DNA from: an uncultured Oscillospiraceae bacterium
Lineage (GTDB): Bacteria > Bacillota > Clostridia > Oscillospirales > Oscillospiraceae
NCBI GenBank assembly: GCA_910584285.1
Contig: CAJTYK010000027.1
Coordinates: 1 to 28,154, forward strand
Direction of reading: 5' to 3'
DNA length: 28,154 nucleotides
Each line of letters opens with the position of its first letter. The stretch's first letter is position 1. Positions 14,007 through 22,931 of this stretch are shown in pieces. The notes beneath the pieces were generated by a model. That model was not told the origin of the DNA. It searched no databases and worked only from the letters and a program-made list of their open reading frames with translations. A program made the translations under genes and the position numbers.

Positions 14007-14053
14007 GGCAAAACCTCCTCAAAATCGGGCCCAAATTGCCTTCGGGCGCCGTC

Positions 14054-16450
14054 TTACTTCAGGTGCCAGATGTTATCTGCATACTCCTTCACCGCCCGGT
14101 CGGCGGAGAAGAAGCCCGCCTTGGCGATGTTCACCAGGGACATCCTATTGAACCGGGTCTTGTCGCAGTAGAGGGCGGACACGTCCCGCTGAGCCCGGAC
14201 ATAGTCGTGGAAATCAGCCAGACACATATAGGGATCGGCAGGGCCCTTTTGGTTGGTGGTGAGGGAGCGCACGATGTCGTCGAAATGCATCCCGCCGATG
14301 CCGCCCATCAGCAAATCCATGACGGCCTTCAGCTCTGGATCGCCGTGGACGTACTCCATGGGGCGGTAGCCCGCGTGCCACAGGTCGTTGACCTCCTCGG
14401 TCTTGAGGCCGAACAGCACGATGTTGTCGTCCCCCACCTGCTCGTGGATCTCCACGTTGGCGCCATCCAGGGTGCCCAGGGTCACCGCGCCGTTGATCAT
14501 CAGCTTCATGTTACCGGTGCCGCTGGCCTCCTTGCCGGCGATGGAGATCTGCTCGGAGATCTCGGCGGCGGGGATGATGATCTCGGCCAGGGAGACGTTG
14601 TAGTCCTCCATGAACACCACCTTCAGCTTATCCTGCACGTCCGGGTCGTGGTTGATCAGGTTGGATACGGACACGATGAGCTGGATGATCTGCTTGGCCA
14701 TGATATAGCCTGCCGACGCCTTGGCGGCGAACACGAAGGTGCGGGGCTGGAAGGGCGCACCGGGATTGTGCTTGATCTCCAGGTACATATGGAGAATTTG
14801 CAGGACGTTGAGCAGCTGCCGCTTGTACTCGTGGAGTCGCTTGATCTGCACGTCGAACAGGGAGGCGGGCTCCACATAGATGCCGTTGCGCTTGAGGATC
14901 AGGTCGGCCAGCCGTTTCTTGTTGTCCAGCTTGATCTCCTGGAGTCGCTGGAGCACCTGGGTGTCGTCCTTATACTTGAGCAGCTTCTCCAGCTGGGTGC
15001 TGTCCTTGGTGAAGCCGTCCCCGATGAGCTCCTTGAGCAGGGCGCTGAGCTCCGGGTTGGCCTGGCACAGCCAGCGTCGATAGGCGATGCCGTTGGTGAC
15101 GTTGCAGAAGTGATCGGGCTCCATCTGGTAATAGTCCCGGAAGATGGAGTTGGTGAGGATCTCGGAGTGAAGCTTGGACACGCCGTTGACCTTGTGGCAG
15201 CAGGCCAGACACAGGTTGGCCATGCGGATCTCGTGGCGGCTGATCACCGCCATATACTCAATCTTGCCCATGTCGCTGCCGTAGAATTCCTGAAGATCGA
15301 TACGCAGACGGCGGTCGATCTCCTGCACGATCTGGTACACCCGGGGCAGAAGCTGCTGGAACAGATCCACGCTCCAGCGCTCCAGCGCCTCGCTCATGAC
15401 GGTGTGGTTGGTGTAGGACAGGGTGCGGCAGGTGATGTCCCACGCCTTATCCCAGGGATAGTTGTGCTCGTCCACCAACAGACGCATCAGCTCGGGCACG
15501 CACAGGGCGGGGTGGGTGTCGTTGATGTGGATGGACACCTTGTCCGGCAGGTTGTCCAGGCTCTGATTCTCCCGCAGATGCTTCTTCAGGATGGTCTGCA
15601 CCGAAGCGGACACCAGCAGGTACTGCTGGCGCAGGCGCAGCTTCTTGCCCTCGGTGTGATCGTCAGCGGGGTAGAGCACCTTGGAGATCACCTCGGCCAT
15701 GGTGTCGCCCTCCAGGGCCTTGGCGTAGTCGCCCCGGGAGAAGGCGGACATATCAAAGCTGTTGGGGGACTTGGCGCTCCACAGCACCAGGGGGTTCACG
15801 GCCTTGCTGTCGTAGCCGGAGATATACATCTCGTTGGGCACCGCCATGACGGACTGGAAGTCCAGGTGCTTGACCCGGTATTTCCCGCCGTCCTGCCAGC
15901 CGTGGACGCTGCCTCCGAAGCGCACCTCCACCGCCTCGCTCTCGTGGGGCACCAGCCAAACGTCGCCCATGTTCAGCCAGTCGTCGGGGAATTCCACCTG
16001 CCAGCCGTCCACGATCTTCTGCTTGAAGATGCCGAACTCATACCGGATGGAGTAGCCCGTCATGGGCAGATCCAGGCTGGCGGCGGAGTCCATATAGCAG
16101 GAGGCCAGACGGCCCAGGCCGCCGTTGCCCAGCCCGGCGTCGGGCTCCATCTCATACAGGTCATGGATGTCCAGGCCGCACTTGTCCAGCGCCTTGGTGA
16201 ACACGTCCTCCAGCCCCAGATTGTAGAGGTTGTTGCGCAGGGAGGTGCCCACCAGGAACTCCATGGACATATAATATACCTGTTTGCCCTGGTTCTTGCG
16301 GTAGAACTCGGCGCTCTTGCTGGCCAGCATCCCGTTGACCACATAGCACAGGGCGCGGTACACCTGCTGAGGGGAGGCCGTCGTCATAGAGCAGCCATAC
16401 CGCACCAGCAGCATTTCGTCCAATTGCTTGATAATCTGTTTTTGATCCAT
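14054..16450 (-). CDS. glgP: Glycogen/starch phosphorylase
   Basis: Releases glucose-1-phosphate from alpha-1,4-glucan ends with inorganic phosphate. 798 residues from ATG 16450 (MDQKQIIKQLDEMLL). The open frame runs 36 codons further up through the leader hairpin, but that part has no homology look and no start signal. The only ribosome site is a weak GAAGGGATCGG 9-14 nt before the ATG, so initiation may be poor or regulated. The PLP site is complete: GKEASGTGNMKLMINGA with the Schiff-base lysine at ~649. EPDAGLGNGGLGRLASCYMD and HINDTHPALCVPELMRLLVD are family signatures. C-terminus intact. It starts a second transcription unit with glk and pgi behind the promoter at 16581-16609, separate from the synthesis genes upstream, which allows breakdown to be set independently. 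Confidence 0.96.
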   Translation of the reverse strand: MDQKQIIKQLDEMLLVRYGCSMTTASPQQVYRALCYVVNGMLASKSAEFYRKNQGKQVYYMSMEFLVGTSLRNNLYNLGLEDVFTKALDKCGLDIHDLYEMEPDAGLGNGGLGRLASCYMDSAASLDLPMTGYSIRYEFGIFKQKIVDGWQVEFPDDWLNMGDVWLVPHESEAVEVRFGGSVHGWQDGGKYRVKHLDFQSVMAVPNEMYISGYDSKAVNPLVLWSAKSPNSFDMSAFSRGDYAKALEGDTMAEVISKVLYPADDHTEGKKLRLRQQYLLVSASVQTILKKHLRENQSLDNLPDKVSIHINDTHPALCVPELMRLLVDEHNYPWDKAWDITCRTLSYTNHTVMSEALERWSVDLFQQLLPRVYQIVQEIDRRLRIDLQEFYGSDMGKIEYMAVISRHEIRMANLCLACCHKVNGVSKLHSEILTNSIFRDYYQMEPDHFCNVTNGIAYRRWLCQANPELSALLKELIGDGFTKDSTQLEKLLKYKDDTQVLQRLQEIKLDNKKRLADLILKRNGIYVEPASLFDVQIKRLHEYKRQLLNVLQILHMYLEIKHNPGAPFQPRTFVFAAKASAGYIMAKQIIQLIVSVSNLINHDPDVQDKLKVVFMEDYNVSLAEIIIPAAEISEQISIAGKEASGTGNMKLMINGAVTLGTLDGANVEIHEQVGDDNIVLFGLKTEEVNDLWHAGYRPMEYVHGDPELKAVMDLLMGGIGGMHFDDIVRSLTTNQKGPADPYMCLADFHDYVRAQRDVSALYCDKTRFNRMSLVNIAKAGFFSADRAVKEYADNIWHLK

Positions 16451-16522
16451 ATGATGATCCGATCCCTTCTTAACCGGCCCTCGGCCGGGAATTGACGAAC
16501 TTTTCCAATTCTTCCCGAAAGC

Positions 16523-16556
16523 GCAGTCACAGCCCGCTCCCGCGGGCTGTGACTGC
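16523..16556. promoter_or_regulatory. Perfect 15-bp hairpin in the glgP leader
   Basis: Arms 16523-16537 and 16542-16556 with loop TCCC, between the glgP promoter and its ATG. Only CTTTC follows, so it is not a classical terminator on the - strand; it could be an mRNA-stabilising leader hairpin, a weak attenuator or, for glgA read-through, a terminator. Confidence 0.6.
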
Positions 16557-16580
16557 ACAGGGCGAGGTAAACGCCCGTTT

Positions 16581-16609
16581 ATTATATCACAAACAACTCC
16601 AATTTTGAA
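16581..16609 (-). promoter_or_regulatory. Predicted extended -10 promoter for glgP-glk-pgi
   Basis: On the - strand TTCAAA (16604-16609), 17-nt spacer, TATAAT (16581-16586), preceded by TG one base upstream (extended -10). It leaves a ~125-nt leader containing the hairpin at 16523-16556. It lies 74 nt past the glgA stop. Confidence 0.65.
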
Positions 16610-16682
16610 CTACTATTTTCACATTTTTGCCTTAACAATGAAAGCGATGAAAATAGGTCGGTAAATTCGGAAAATTCGTCAT

Positions 16683-18116
16683 TTACTCCATCATGGAGCG
16701 GTAAATATCCCAATATTCCTGGACGGAGCGCTTCCAGGAGCTGTCGTAGGCCATCACGCTCTTTTGCAGCTGCACCCAATGCTCCTTGTCGTGGAACAGG
16801 CCCTCGCCCCGGCGCACCGCGTCCAGCATATCGTGGGCGTTGTAGCTCTTGAAGGTGAAGCCGTTGCCCTCTCCCGTCTCGATGTTGTAGGCGGGCACGG
16901 TGTCGAACAGGCCGCCGGTCTCCCGGACGATGGGAATGGTGCCGTACCGCATCCCGATGAGCTGGGTCAGGCCGCAGGGCTCCTGCTTGGAGGGCATGAG
17001 CACCAGATCCGCCCCGGCGTAGGCCTGATGGGCCAGGGTGTTGTCAAACACGATGTTGGCCGACATCTTGGCGGGGAAGCGGCCGGCATAGGAGCGGAAC
17101 ATCTCCTCGTACTGCCACTCGCCGGTGCCGATGACCACCAGCTGCAGGTCGTCCCACATGAGATCGTCCATCACCCGCTGAACCAGATCCACGCCCTTGT
17201 GTCCCACCAGCCGGGTGATCATGATCACCATGGGGGCGTCCTCCCGGACGGCCAGACCCAGCCGCTCCTGAAGGAATTTCTTGTTCTCCGCCTTCTTTTC
17301 CAGGGTGTCCGCGTCGAAATTGGCGTAGAGCAGCGGATCAGTGGCGGGGTCGAACACGTCGGTGTCAATGCCGTTCACCACGCCGCTGAGCTTGTAGCTG
17401 TGCTGACGCAGCACGTCATGGAGCCCGTGGGCAAAGTAGGGGTTCTGGATCTCGAAGGCATAGGTACGGGACACGGTGCTCACCCGGTCGGATACCAGAA
17501 TCGCCGCCTTCATCAAATTGGTGCAGGTCTCGAAGTGCATGGTGCCCTTCCAGTCCTCAGGCAGGCCCAGCACCTCGTCCACAAAGGAGTCGGGGAACCG
17601 GCCCTGATACTCCATATTGTGGATGGTGAACAGGGTGCGGATGGGCTGATAGGGCAGCAGGTGCATATAGTGGGCCCGGAGGAACACAGGCACCAGGGCG
17701 GTCTGCCAGTCGTTGGCGTGGATCACGTCGGGATACCAGTTCAGATGCTGGAGGGCCTCCAGAATGGCCTTGGAGAAGAAGGCGAACCGCTCGCCGTCGT
17801 CATAGTGGCCATAGCAGCCGTCCCGATAGAAGTAGTATTCATTGTCGATGAAGTAATACTGGAGCTTTTTGCGCTTGCTCACCGCCCGGAACAGGCCGGC
17901 GTACACGCTGCGCCAGGACAGGGGGACGTTGAAGTTGGTGATATACTCCAGTTCAAACTCCGGGTTGTCCTTGATGGCCTTGTAGTAGGGCAGGAACACC
18001 GCCACCTCAGTATTGGGGGCCTCGGCCAGGGCTTTGGGCAGGGCGGCGGCCACGTCGCCCAGACCGCCGGTCTTGATATAGGGCGCAGCCTCAGGAGAGG
18101 CAAGCAAGATTTTCAT
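16683..18116 (-). CDS. glgA: Glycogen synthase (ADP-glucose type)
   Basis: GT5 enzyme that adds glucose from ADP-glucose to alpha-1,4-glucan ends. 477 residues, the usual bacterial length. The N-terminal KTGGLGDVAAALPKAL (15-30) holds the ADP-binding KTGGL. VIHANDWQTALVP is the conserved HxHDW-like region. The C-terminal domain has MIMITRLVGHKGVDLV and PSKQEPCGLTQLIGMRYGTI, with the E-x7-type donor site. Start ATG 18116 overlaps the glgD stop by 4 bases (ATGA), so the two are translationally coupled. No terminator is obvious directly after the stop; the next unit has its own promoter. Confidence 0.97.
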   Translation of the reverse strand: MKILLASPEAAPYIKTGGLGDVAAALPKALAEAPNTEVAVFLPYYKAIKDNPEFELEYITNFNVPLSWRSVYAGLFRAVSKRKKLQYYFIDNEYYFYRDGCYGHYDDGERFAFFSKAILEALQHLNWYPDVIHANDWQTALVPVFLRAHYMHLLPYQPIRTLFTIHNMEYQGRFPDSFVDEVLGLPEDWKGTMHFETCTNLMKAAILVSDRVSTVSRTYAFEIQNPYFAHGLHDVLRQHSYKLSGVVNGIDTDVFDPATDPLLYANFDADTLEKKAENKKFLQERLGLAVREDAPMVIMITRLVGHKGVDLVQRVMDDLMWDDLQLVVIGTGEWQYEEMFRSYAGRFPAKMSANIVFDNTLAHQAYAGADLVLMPSKQEPCGLTQLIGMRYGTIPIVRETGGLFDTVPAYNIETGEGNGFTFKSYNAHDMLDAVRRGEGLFHDKEHWVQLQKSVMAYDSSWKRSVQEYWDIYRSMME

Positions 18117-19234
18117 ACCGTTACTCCTTTACGAATGACCACAGGGTTGGAAGCGAGCCCCTTGAGCTGGGCGCCGTTGGTGACCGTCACCCACTTGTCC
18201 ACCACCACGTTCTCCAGGCTGGCGCCCTCGCCCACCACGCTGCCCTGCATGATCACGCAGTTCTTCAGGGTGGCGCCCTTGCCGATCTTCACGCCCCGGG
18301 AGAACACGCAGTTCTCCGCCTTGCCCTCAATGATGCAGCCGTCGGCGATGACGCAGCCGCTGATCTCGCACTCCACGCCGTAGTAGCAGGGCACCTCGTC
18401 GGTGACGCGGGTGAAGATGGGACGGTCGCCCCGGAACAGCGGGGTGCCCACAGTGCTGTCGATGATGGACAGGCTGCTGTGGAAATACTCGTTCACGTTG
18501 CGGATGCGCAGCACCACGTCGTCCACCTGGTAGAGGTTGATGGACAGACGACCCCGGTTGAACTCGTGCTGGATGAAGTCCCGGAGGAAGTCATAGATGC
18601 CCCGGGAGGTGTAATCCCGGATGACGTTGATCAGCAGCTCCCGGGAGATGATCATGTGGCCCATGCTGGCGTAATCACCGGCCTTGGCGGCGCAGTCCAG
18701 GGCATAAGAGGTCACCCGGTGGCTGGCGTCGGCCCGCATGACGGAGACGTAGTTCTCCTCAGAGGGTTCCTCCTCCAGGGTGGCCAGCATGGTGATGTCG
18801 CAGCCGCTGGCGATGTGGGCCTCCAGGGCGGGACGGTAGTCGATGTTGCACACCACATAGGCGTCGGCCAGCAGCACATAGGGGGTGGTGGTGATGGTTT
18901 CCAGATAGTCCAGCGCGTTGCGCAGGTCGTCCAGCTTGCCCCGATTGTTGGCGCCCACGTTCTCGGTGGCAAAGGGGGGCAGGAGCTGGAGGCCGCCGTT
19001 CTTCCGGTTCAGGTCGTACTGCTGGGCGTTGTTCAGGTGATCCATCAGGGAGTGGTAGTGCTGGGTGGCCAGCACGCCCACGTTGGTGATGCCGGAGTTG
19101 ACCATGTTGGACAGCACGAAATCCACCAGGCGGTAGCGCCCGCCGAAGGGGATGGCAGCCATATTGCGGTCATACGTAAAGGTGCCGAGCTCGCCGGAGT
19201 ACAGCTCGGAGAAAATAATACCAGTCATGTTCAT
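18113..19234 (-). CDS. glgD: GlgD, non-catalytic/regulatory subunit of ADP-glucose pyrophosphorylase
   Basis: 373 residues from ATG 19234 (MNMTGIIFSELYSGELG). GGGGGTG lies ~7 nt upstream, so I rejected the longer open frame. It is a GlgC paralogue, with a nucleotidyltransferase fold (AAIPFGGRYRLVDFVLSNMV) and a C-terminal left-handed beta-helix (GCVIADGCIIEGKAENCVFS..., hexapeptide-like), but the GGxGxRL nucleotide loop of GlgC is replaced by SELYSGELG, as in Firmicutes GlgD proteins. These pair with GlgC and raise its activity or alter control. It sits 13 nt after the glgC stop and overlaps glgA. Confidence 0.94.
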   Translation of the reverse strand: MNMTGIIFSELYSGELGTFTYDRNMAAIPFGGRYRLVDFVLSNMVNSGITNVGVLATQHYHSLMDHLNNAQQYDLNRKNGGLQLLPPFATENVGANNRGKLDDLRNALDYLETITTTPYVLLADAYVVCNIDYRPALEAHIASGCDITMLATLEEEPSEENYVSVMRADASHRVTSYALDCAAKAGDYASMGHMIISRELLINVIRDYTSRGIYDFLRDFIQHEFNRGRLSINLYQVDDVVLRIRNVNEYFHSSLSIIDSTVGTPLFRGDRPIFTRVTDEVPCYYGVECEISGCVIADGCIIEGKAENCVFSRGVKIGKGATLKNCVIMQGSVVGEGASLENVVVDKWVTVTNGAQLKGLASNPVVIRKGVTV

Positions 19235-19247
19235 GGTGGACACCCCC

Positions 19248-20438
19248 TTAAACAATTTCCTTGGGCTTGATGACGGAGCCAGCGGGCAGGGTCTTCTTAT
19301 GGCCCACCACGGTGATGCCCCAGTCCTCATTGGGGCAGTTCTCCGGCCGCTCGCCGATCTTCACGCCCTCCTCGATGACGCAGCCCTCGCCCACGATGGC
19401 GTAGCTGATGTTGGCGCCCTTGCGCACCACGGTGTTGGGCATGACTACCGCGCCGGTCACCACCGCGCCCTCCTCCACCTCGCAGCCGGTGTAGAGGACA
19501 GAGCGCTCCACGCTGCCCCGGATGATGCAGCCCTCGGCCACAAAGGAGTTGGACACCTTGGCGCCGGGATCGATCCGGGTGGCGGGGGAGGCGTAGTTCC
19601 GAGCGTAGATGCGGAAGCTGGAGTCCCGCATATTGATGGGATCCGTGGGATCCAGCAGATCCATGTTGGCGTCCCACAGGCTCTCCAGGGTGCCCACGTC
19701 CTTCCAATAGCCCTCGAAGGAATAAGCGAACATGGGCCGGCCGTCCCGCAGGAAGGCGGGAATGATGTTCTTGCCGAAGTCGTTCTCCGACTTGGGGTCG
19801 GCCTCGTCGTCGATGAGGTACTGCTTCAGGGTGGCCCAGGTGAAAATGTAGATGCCCATGGAGGCCAGGTTGCTCTTGGGCTTTTTGGGCTTCTCCTCAA
19901 AGTCGATGACGGCGCCGTTCTCGTCGGTGTTCATGATGCCCATGCGGGTGGCCTCGTCCATGCTGACGGGCATGACGGCGATGGTGCACTCGGCCCCCTT
20001 TTCCTTGTGGAACTGGAGCATTTTGTTGTAGTTCATCTTATAGATGTGGTCGCCCCCCAGGATGACTACATACTCGGGGTTGTAGCGATCCACAAAGGGG
20101 ATGTTCTGGTAGATGGCGTTGGCGGTGCCCTTGTACCAGGACTCGGTTTTGGACTGGGTGTAGGGCGGCAGGATGTGGGCTCCGCCCCAGTTTCGGTTCA
20201 GATCCCAGGGCTGTCCGTTGCCGATGTAGTCGTTCAGCTCCAGGGGCTGGTACTGGGTGAGCACGCCCACGGTGTCGATGCCGGAGTTGACGCAGTTGGA
20301 CAGCGGAAAGTCGATGATGCGGTACTTGCCGCCGAAGGGCACCGCGGGCTTGGCGGTGTCCTGGGTCAGACAGTACAGGCGGCTGCCCTGGCCTCCGGCC
20401 AGGAGCATGGCAATACATTCCTTTTTACGCTCAAACAA
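19248..20438 (-). CDS. glgC: Glucose-1-phosphate adenylyltransferase (catalytic subunit)
   Basis: Makes ADP-glucose and pyrophosphate from glucose-1-P and ATP, the committed step. 396 residues. The loop LLAGGQGSRLYCLT (12-25) with G15, G16, G18 and R20 is intact, followed by KPAVPFGGKYRIIDFPLSN. VILGGDHIYKMNY contains the metal-binding aspartate. EEKPKKPKSNLASMGIYIF and YWKDVGTLESLWDANMD are the glucose-1-P and family signatures. The C-terminus is the beta-helix domain. The start is a TTG at 20438 with GAGGGGGAG ~6 nt upstream; the next in-frame Met at residue 11 would cut the nucleotide loop close, so TTG is preferred. It follows glgB by 20 nt. Confidence 0.97.
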   Translation of the reverse strand: MFERKKECIAMLLAGGQGSRLYCLTQDTAKPAVPFGGKYRIIDFPLSNCVNSGIDTVGVLTQYQPLELNDYIGNGQPWDLNRNWGGAHILPPYTQSKTESWYKGTANAIYQNIPFVDRYNPEYVVILGGDHIYKMNYNKMLQFHKEKGAECTIAVMPVSMDEATRMGIMNTDENGAVIDFEEKPKKPKSNLASMGIYIFTWATLKQYLIDDEADPKSENDFGKNIIPAFLRDGRPMFAYSFEGYWKDVGTLESLWDANMDLLDPTDPINMRDSSFRIYARNYASPATRIDPGAKVSNSFVAEGCIIRGSVERSVLYTGCEVEEGAVVTGAVVMPNTVVRKGANISYAIVGEGCVIEEGVKIGERPENCPNEDWGITVVGHKKTLPAGSVIKPKEIV

Positions 20439-20458
20439 GTTGATCTCCCCCTCAAGAA

Positions 20459-22624
20459 TTACTTGGATTCAGGCTTGGCTTTTTTCGCGGCGGGCTTGCG
20501 GGTTTTGGGCTTGGCCTCTCCCCCGTCCTCCTTCTTTGCCCGGGGCTTGCGGCCGGGCTTGGCCGGGGCGGGGGCCTCGGCGGCGGGCGTGGCCTCCGCC
20601 TTGGGCTTGCGTCCCGGCTTCTTCCGGGGCTTGGGGGCCTCGGGCTCCGCCCGCGCCGTCTGCGCGGGCTGGGCATCGGCGGTCTTTTGGGCCGGGGCGG
20701 CCTTCTCTCCGGGCTCCTCTCCCTTGGCGTTCCGGAGCACGTGCCGCTCGTAGATCACCGTGGACAGGGCGGGCAGGGTGAGGGACACGGAGTAGGGCAG
20801 GCCATGCTGCTCCTTCTTCTTTGCTTTTACGGGGACAAGCACCGTGCCTGCGCCGCCGTATTTCGCGTCGTCGCTGGACAGCACGGGGACATAGGAGCCG
20901 GACTTGGGTACGCCGATCTCATAGCCGGTGCGCTCCACGGGGCAGAAGTTGCACACCACGATGACCTCCTTGCCCTTCTCGTCGATGCGGCGGAAGGAGA
21001 TCACGCTCTGGGCGTTGTCGTCGCAGGCGATCCACTGGAAGCCCTGCCAGTCGGTGTCGTTGCTCCACAGGGCGGGGTGCTCCAGGTAGTAGTGATTCAG
21101 ATCCTTCACGTAGGTCTGGAGTTGGTGGTGCTTGTCGTAGTCCAGCAGGAACCAGTCCAGCTGCTTTTTCTCGTCCCACTCGATGAACTGGCCGAACTCG
21201 CCGCCCATGAACAGCAGCTTCTTGCCCGGGTGGGTCATCATGTAGCCGAAGAAGGCCCGCAGCCCCTGGAACTTGTCCGCGTAGTCGCCGGGCATCTTGT
21301 TGATCAGGGAGCACTTGCCGTGCACCACCTCGTCGTGGGACAGGGGCAGGACGAAGTTCTCCGAGAAGGCGTAGGTCAGGGAGAAGGTGATGTTGTTGTG
21401 CTTGCCCTTGCGGAACAGGGGGTCGGTGGACATATAATCCACCATGTCATGCATCCAGCCCATGTTCCATTTGAAATTGAAGCCCAGGCCGTTGAAGTCC
21501 TCCTTGGGCTTGGTGACGTTGGCGTAGGCGGTGGACTCCTCCGCCACCATGATGGCGTGGGGGTCGAAGGCAAAGGCGGCGGCGTTCATGTCCTGGAGGA
21601 AGGCCACCGCGTCCAGGTTGATGTTGTTGCCGTACTGATTGGGCCGCCACTCGCCGCCCTGGCGGCCGTAGTCCAGGTAGAGCATGGAGGCCACCGCGTC
21701 CACCCGGATGCCGTCCACATGGAACTTCTCCAGCCAGTACACCACGTTGGAGATCAGGAAGGAGCGCACCTCGTTGCGCCCATAGTCAAAGATGCGGGTG
21801 CCCCAGTCGGGGTGATCCCGGCGCAGGGGGTCGGCGGGCTCGTAGCAATAGCCACCGTCGAACTCGAACAGGCCACACTCGTCCCGGGGGAAGTGGGCGC
21901 CCACCCAGTCGATGATGACGCCGATGCCCCCCTCGTGGCACAGATCCACGAACTGCATGAAATCATGGGGGGTGCCGTACCGGGAGGTGGGGGCGTAGTA
22001 GCCGGTGACCTGATAGCCCCAGGAGGGGTCATAGGGGTACTCGCTGACGGGGAGCAGCTCCACGTGGGTGTAGCCCATCTCCTTCAGGTAGGGCACCAGT
22101 TCCTTGGCGCAGTCCACATAGGACAGGAAGTTCCCGTCCTCGTGCCGCCGCCAGGAGCCCAGGTGCATCTCGTAGATGTTCACCGGGCTTTTCAGCACCT
22201 CGCGGCGGGCCCTGTTGCGGCGGTAGGCCCCGTCCGTCCATTGGAAGCCGTCCAGGTCGAACACCTTGCTGGCGTTGTTGGGCCGGGTGGCGGAGTGGGT
22301 GGCATAGGGGTCAGCCCGGAACACGAAGGAGCCGTCGGGCCGCTCAATGTAGAATTTGTACTCGTCGTAGGTCTGGACGCCGGGGATAAACCGTTCCCAG
22401 ATGCCGGCATCAATGCGCTCCATGGCGGGGGCCCCCGTGTCCCAGTCGTTGAAGCTGCCCAGCACCCGCACGCTTTTGGCATGGGGGGCCCATACCCGGA
22501 AGACATAGCCCTCCTGTCCGTCCACCGTCTGCCTGTGGCAGCCCAGGAACCGGTAGGCGTCCCGGCTGGTGCCGCCGTTGAAACGGGCGATGGCGTCGCT
22601 GAGTTGATCTGTTTTCTTCGACAT
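20459..22624 (-). CDS. glgB: 1,4-alpha-glucan branching enzyme with basic Ala/Pro/Lys-rich tail
   Basis: GH13 enzyme that cuts alpha-1,4 chains and rejoins them as alpha-1,6 branches. 721 residues. CBM48-like domain: YVFRVWAPHAKSVRVLGSFN (40-59). Catalytic barrel: MHLGSWRR, then GIRVDAVASM (nucleophile D309), MVAEEST (E362/E363), PLSHDEVVHG (D430). The all-beta C domain ends near VIYERHVLRN. Residues ~636-721 are an extra tail, lysine/proline/alanine rich, with KKPGRKPKAE and AKPGRKPRAK repeats and PKTRKPAAKK: like histone H1/AT-hook tails and not part of normal branching enzymes. Start ATG 22624 has TGGAGGC ~7 nt upstream. First gene of the glgBCDA unit, behind the promoter at 22708-22736. 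Confidence 0.95.
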   Translation of the reverse strand: MSKKTDQLSDAIARFNGGTSRDAYRFLGCHRQTVDGQEGYVFRVWAPHAKSVRVLGSFNDWDTGAPAMERIDAGIWERFIPGVQTYDEYKFYIERPDGSFVFRADPYATHSATRPNNASKVFDLDGFQWTDGAYRRNRARREVLKSPVNIYEMHLGSWRRHEDGNFLSYVDCAKELVPYLKEMGYTHVELLPVSEYPYDPSWGYQVTGYYAPTSRYGTPHDFMQFVDLCHEGGIGVIIDWVGAHFPRDECGLFEFDGGYCYEPADPLRRDHPDWGTRIFDYGRNEVRSFLISNVVYWLEKFHVDGIRVDAVASMLYLDYGRQGGEWRPNQYGNNINLDAVAFLQDMNAAAFAFDPHAIMVAEESTAYANVTKPKEDFNGLGFNFKWNMGWMHDMVDYMSTDPLFRKGKHNNITFSLTYAFSENFVLPLSHDEVVHGKCSLINKMPGDYADKFQGLRAFFGYMMTHPGKKLLFMGGEFGQFIEWDEKKQLDWFLLDYDKHHQLQTYVKDLNHYYLEHPALWSNDTDWQGFQWIACDDNAQSVISFRRIDEKGKEVIVVCNFCPVERTGYEIGVPKSGSYVPVLSSDDAKYGGAGTVLVPVKAKKKEQHGLPYSVSLTLPALSTVIYERHVLRNAKGEEPGEKAAPAQKTADAQPAQTARAEPEAPKPRKKPGRKPKAEATPAAEAPAPAKPGRKPRAKKEDGGEAKPKTRKPAAKKAKPESK

Positions 22625-22707
22625 ATCGTGCCTCCAAACCTCCGCCGATTCGGGGCGGAACCGTGTAAATAATCCCGCACATCCTTGGACGTGCTATGAT
22701 ACATTAC

Positions 22708-22736
22708 ATTATAGCGTGCCTGGGACATAAAGTCAA
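22708..22736 (-). promoter_or_regulatory. Strong promoter of the glgBCDA unit
   Basis: On the - strand TTGACT (22731-22736), 17-nt spacer, TATAAT (22708-22713), ~84 nt before the glgB ATG. Only one base departs from consensus. No obvious operator or T-box is seen in the leader. Confidence 0.85.
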
Positions 22737-22834
22737 GATGCACAAAAAGCAAAAGAAAAAACCCATTGAATATGTCATTGTATGTGAAATGCAGGGGAGA
22801 AGTTTTGAAAACCCCGGAAAATCGCCGGTTGGAC

Positions 22835-22863
22835 TTGCCAATTCCGGGTTGCGGGCGTATAAT
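22835..22863 (+). promoter_or_regulatory. Promoter of the MATE transporter gene
   Basis: TTGCCA (22835-22840), 17-nt spacer, TATAAT (22858-22863). The predicted start of transcription, ~22870, falls inside the palindrome that begins at the next base. It reads away from the glgB promoter. Confidence 0.7.
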
Positions 22864-22899
22864 AGCCCCCGCGCCGCCGGATCCGGCGGCGCGGGGGCT
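22864..22899. promoter_or_regulatory. Perfect 36-nt palindrome at the MATE transcription start
   Basis: Both halves of 22864-22899 are exact complements (AGCCCCCGCGCCGCC, then GGATCC at the centre, then the mirror). It abuts the -10 box and is followed by GAAACTTTTT (22900-22909). As DNA it could be an operator for a dimeric repressor; as RNA, if transcription began slightly upstream, it would form a terminator-like hairpin before the gene. Confidence 0.75.
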
Positions 22900-22931
22900 G
22901 AAACTTTTTCGCGGGGAGGAGGCTGAGCACC

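Noticed and set aside
14036..16495. Very long open frame on the + strand opposite glgP (and similar ones opposite glgB, glgA, leuA and pgi)
   Set aside because: These are mirror frames of GC-rich genes: Val/Gly/His/Leu-rich, without ribosome sites or domains, while the opposite strand has complete enzymes with catalytic motifs.
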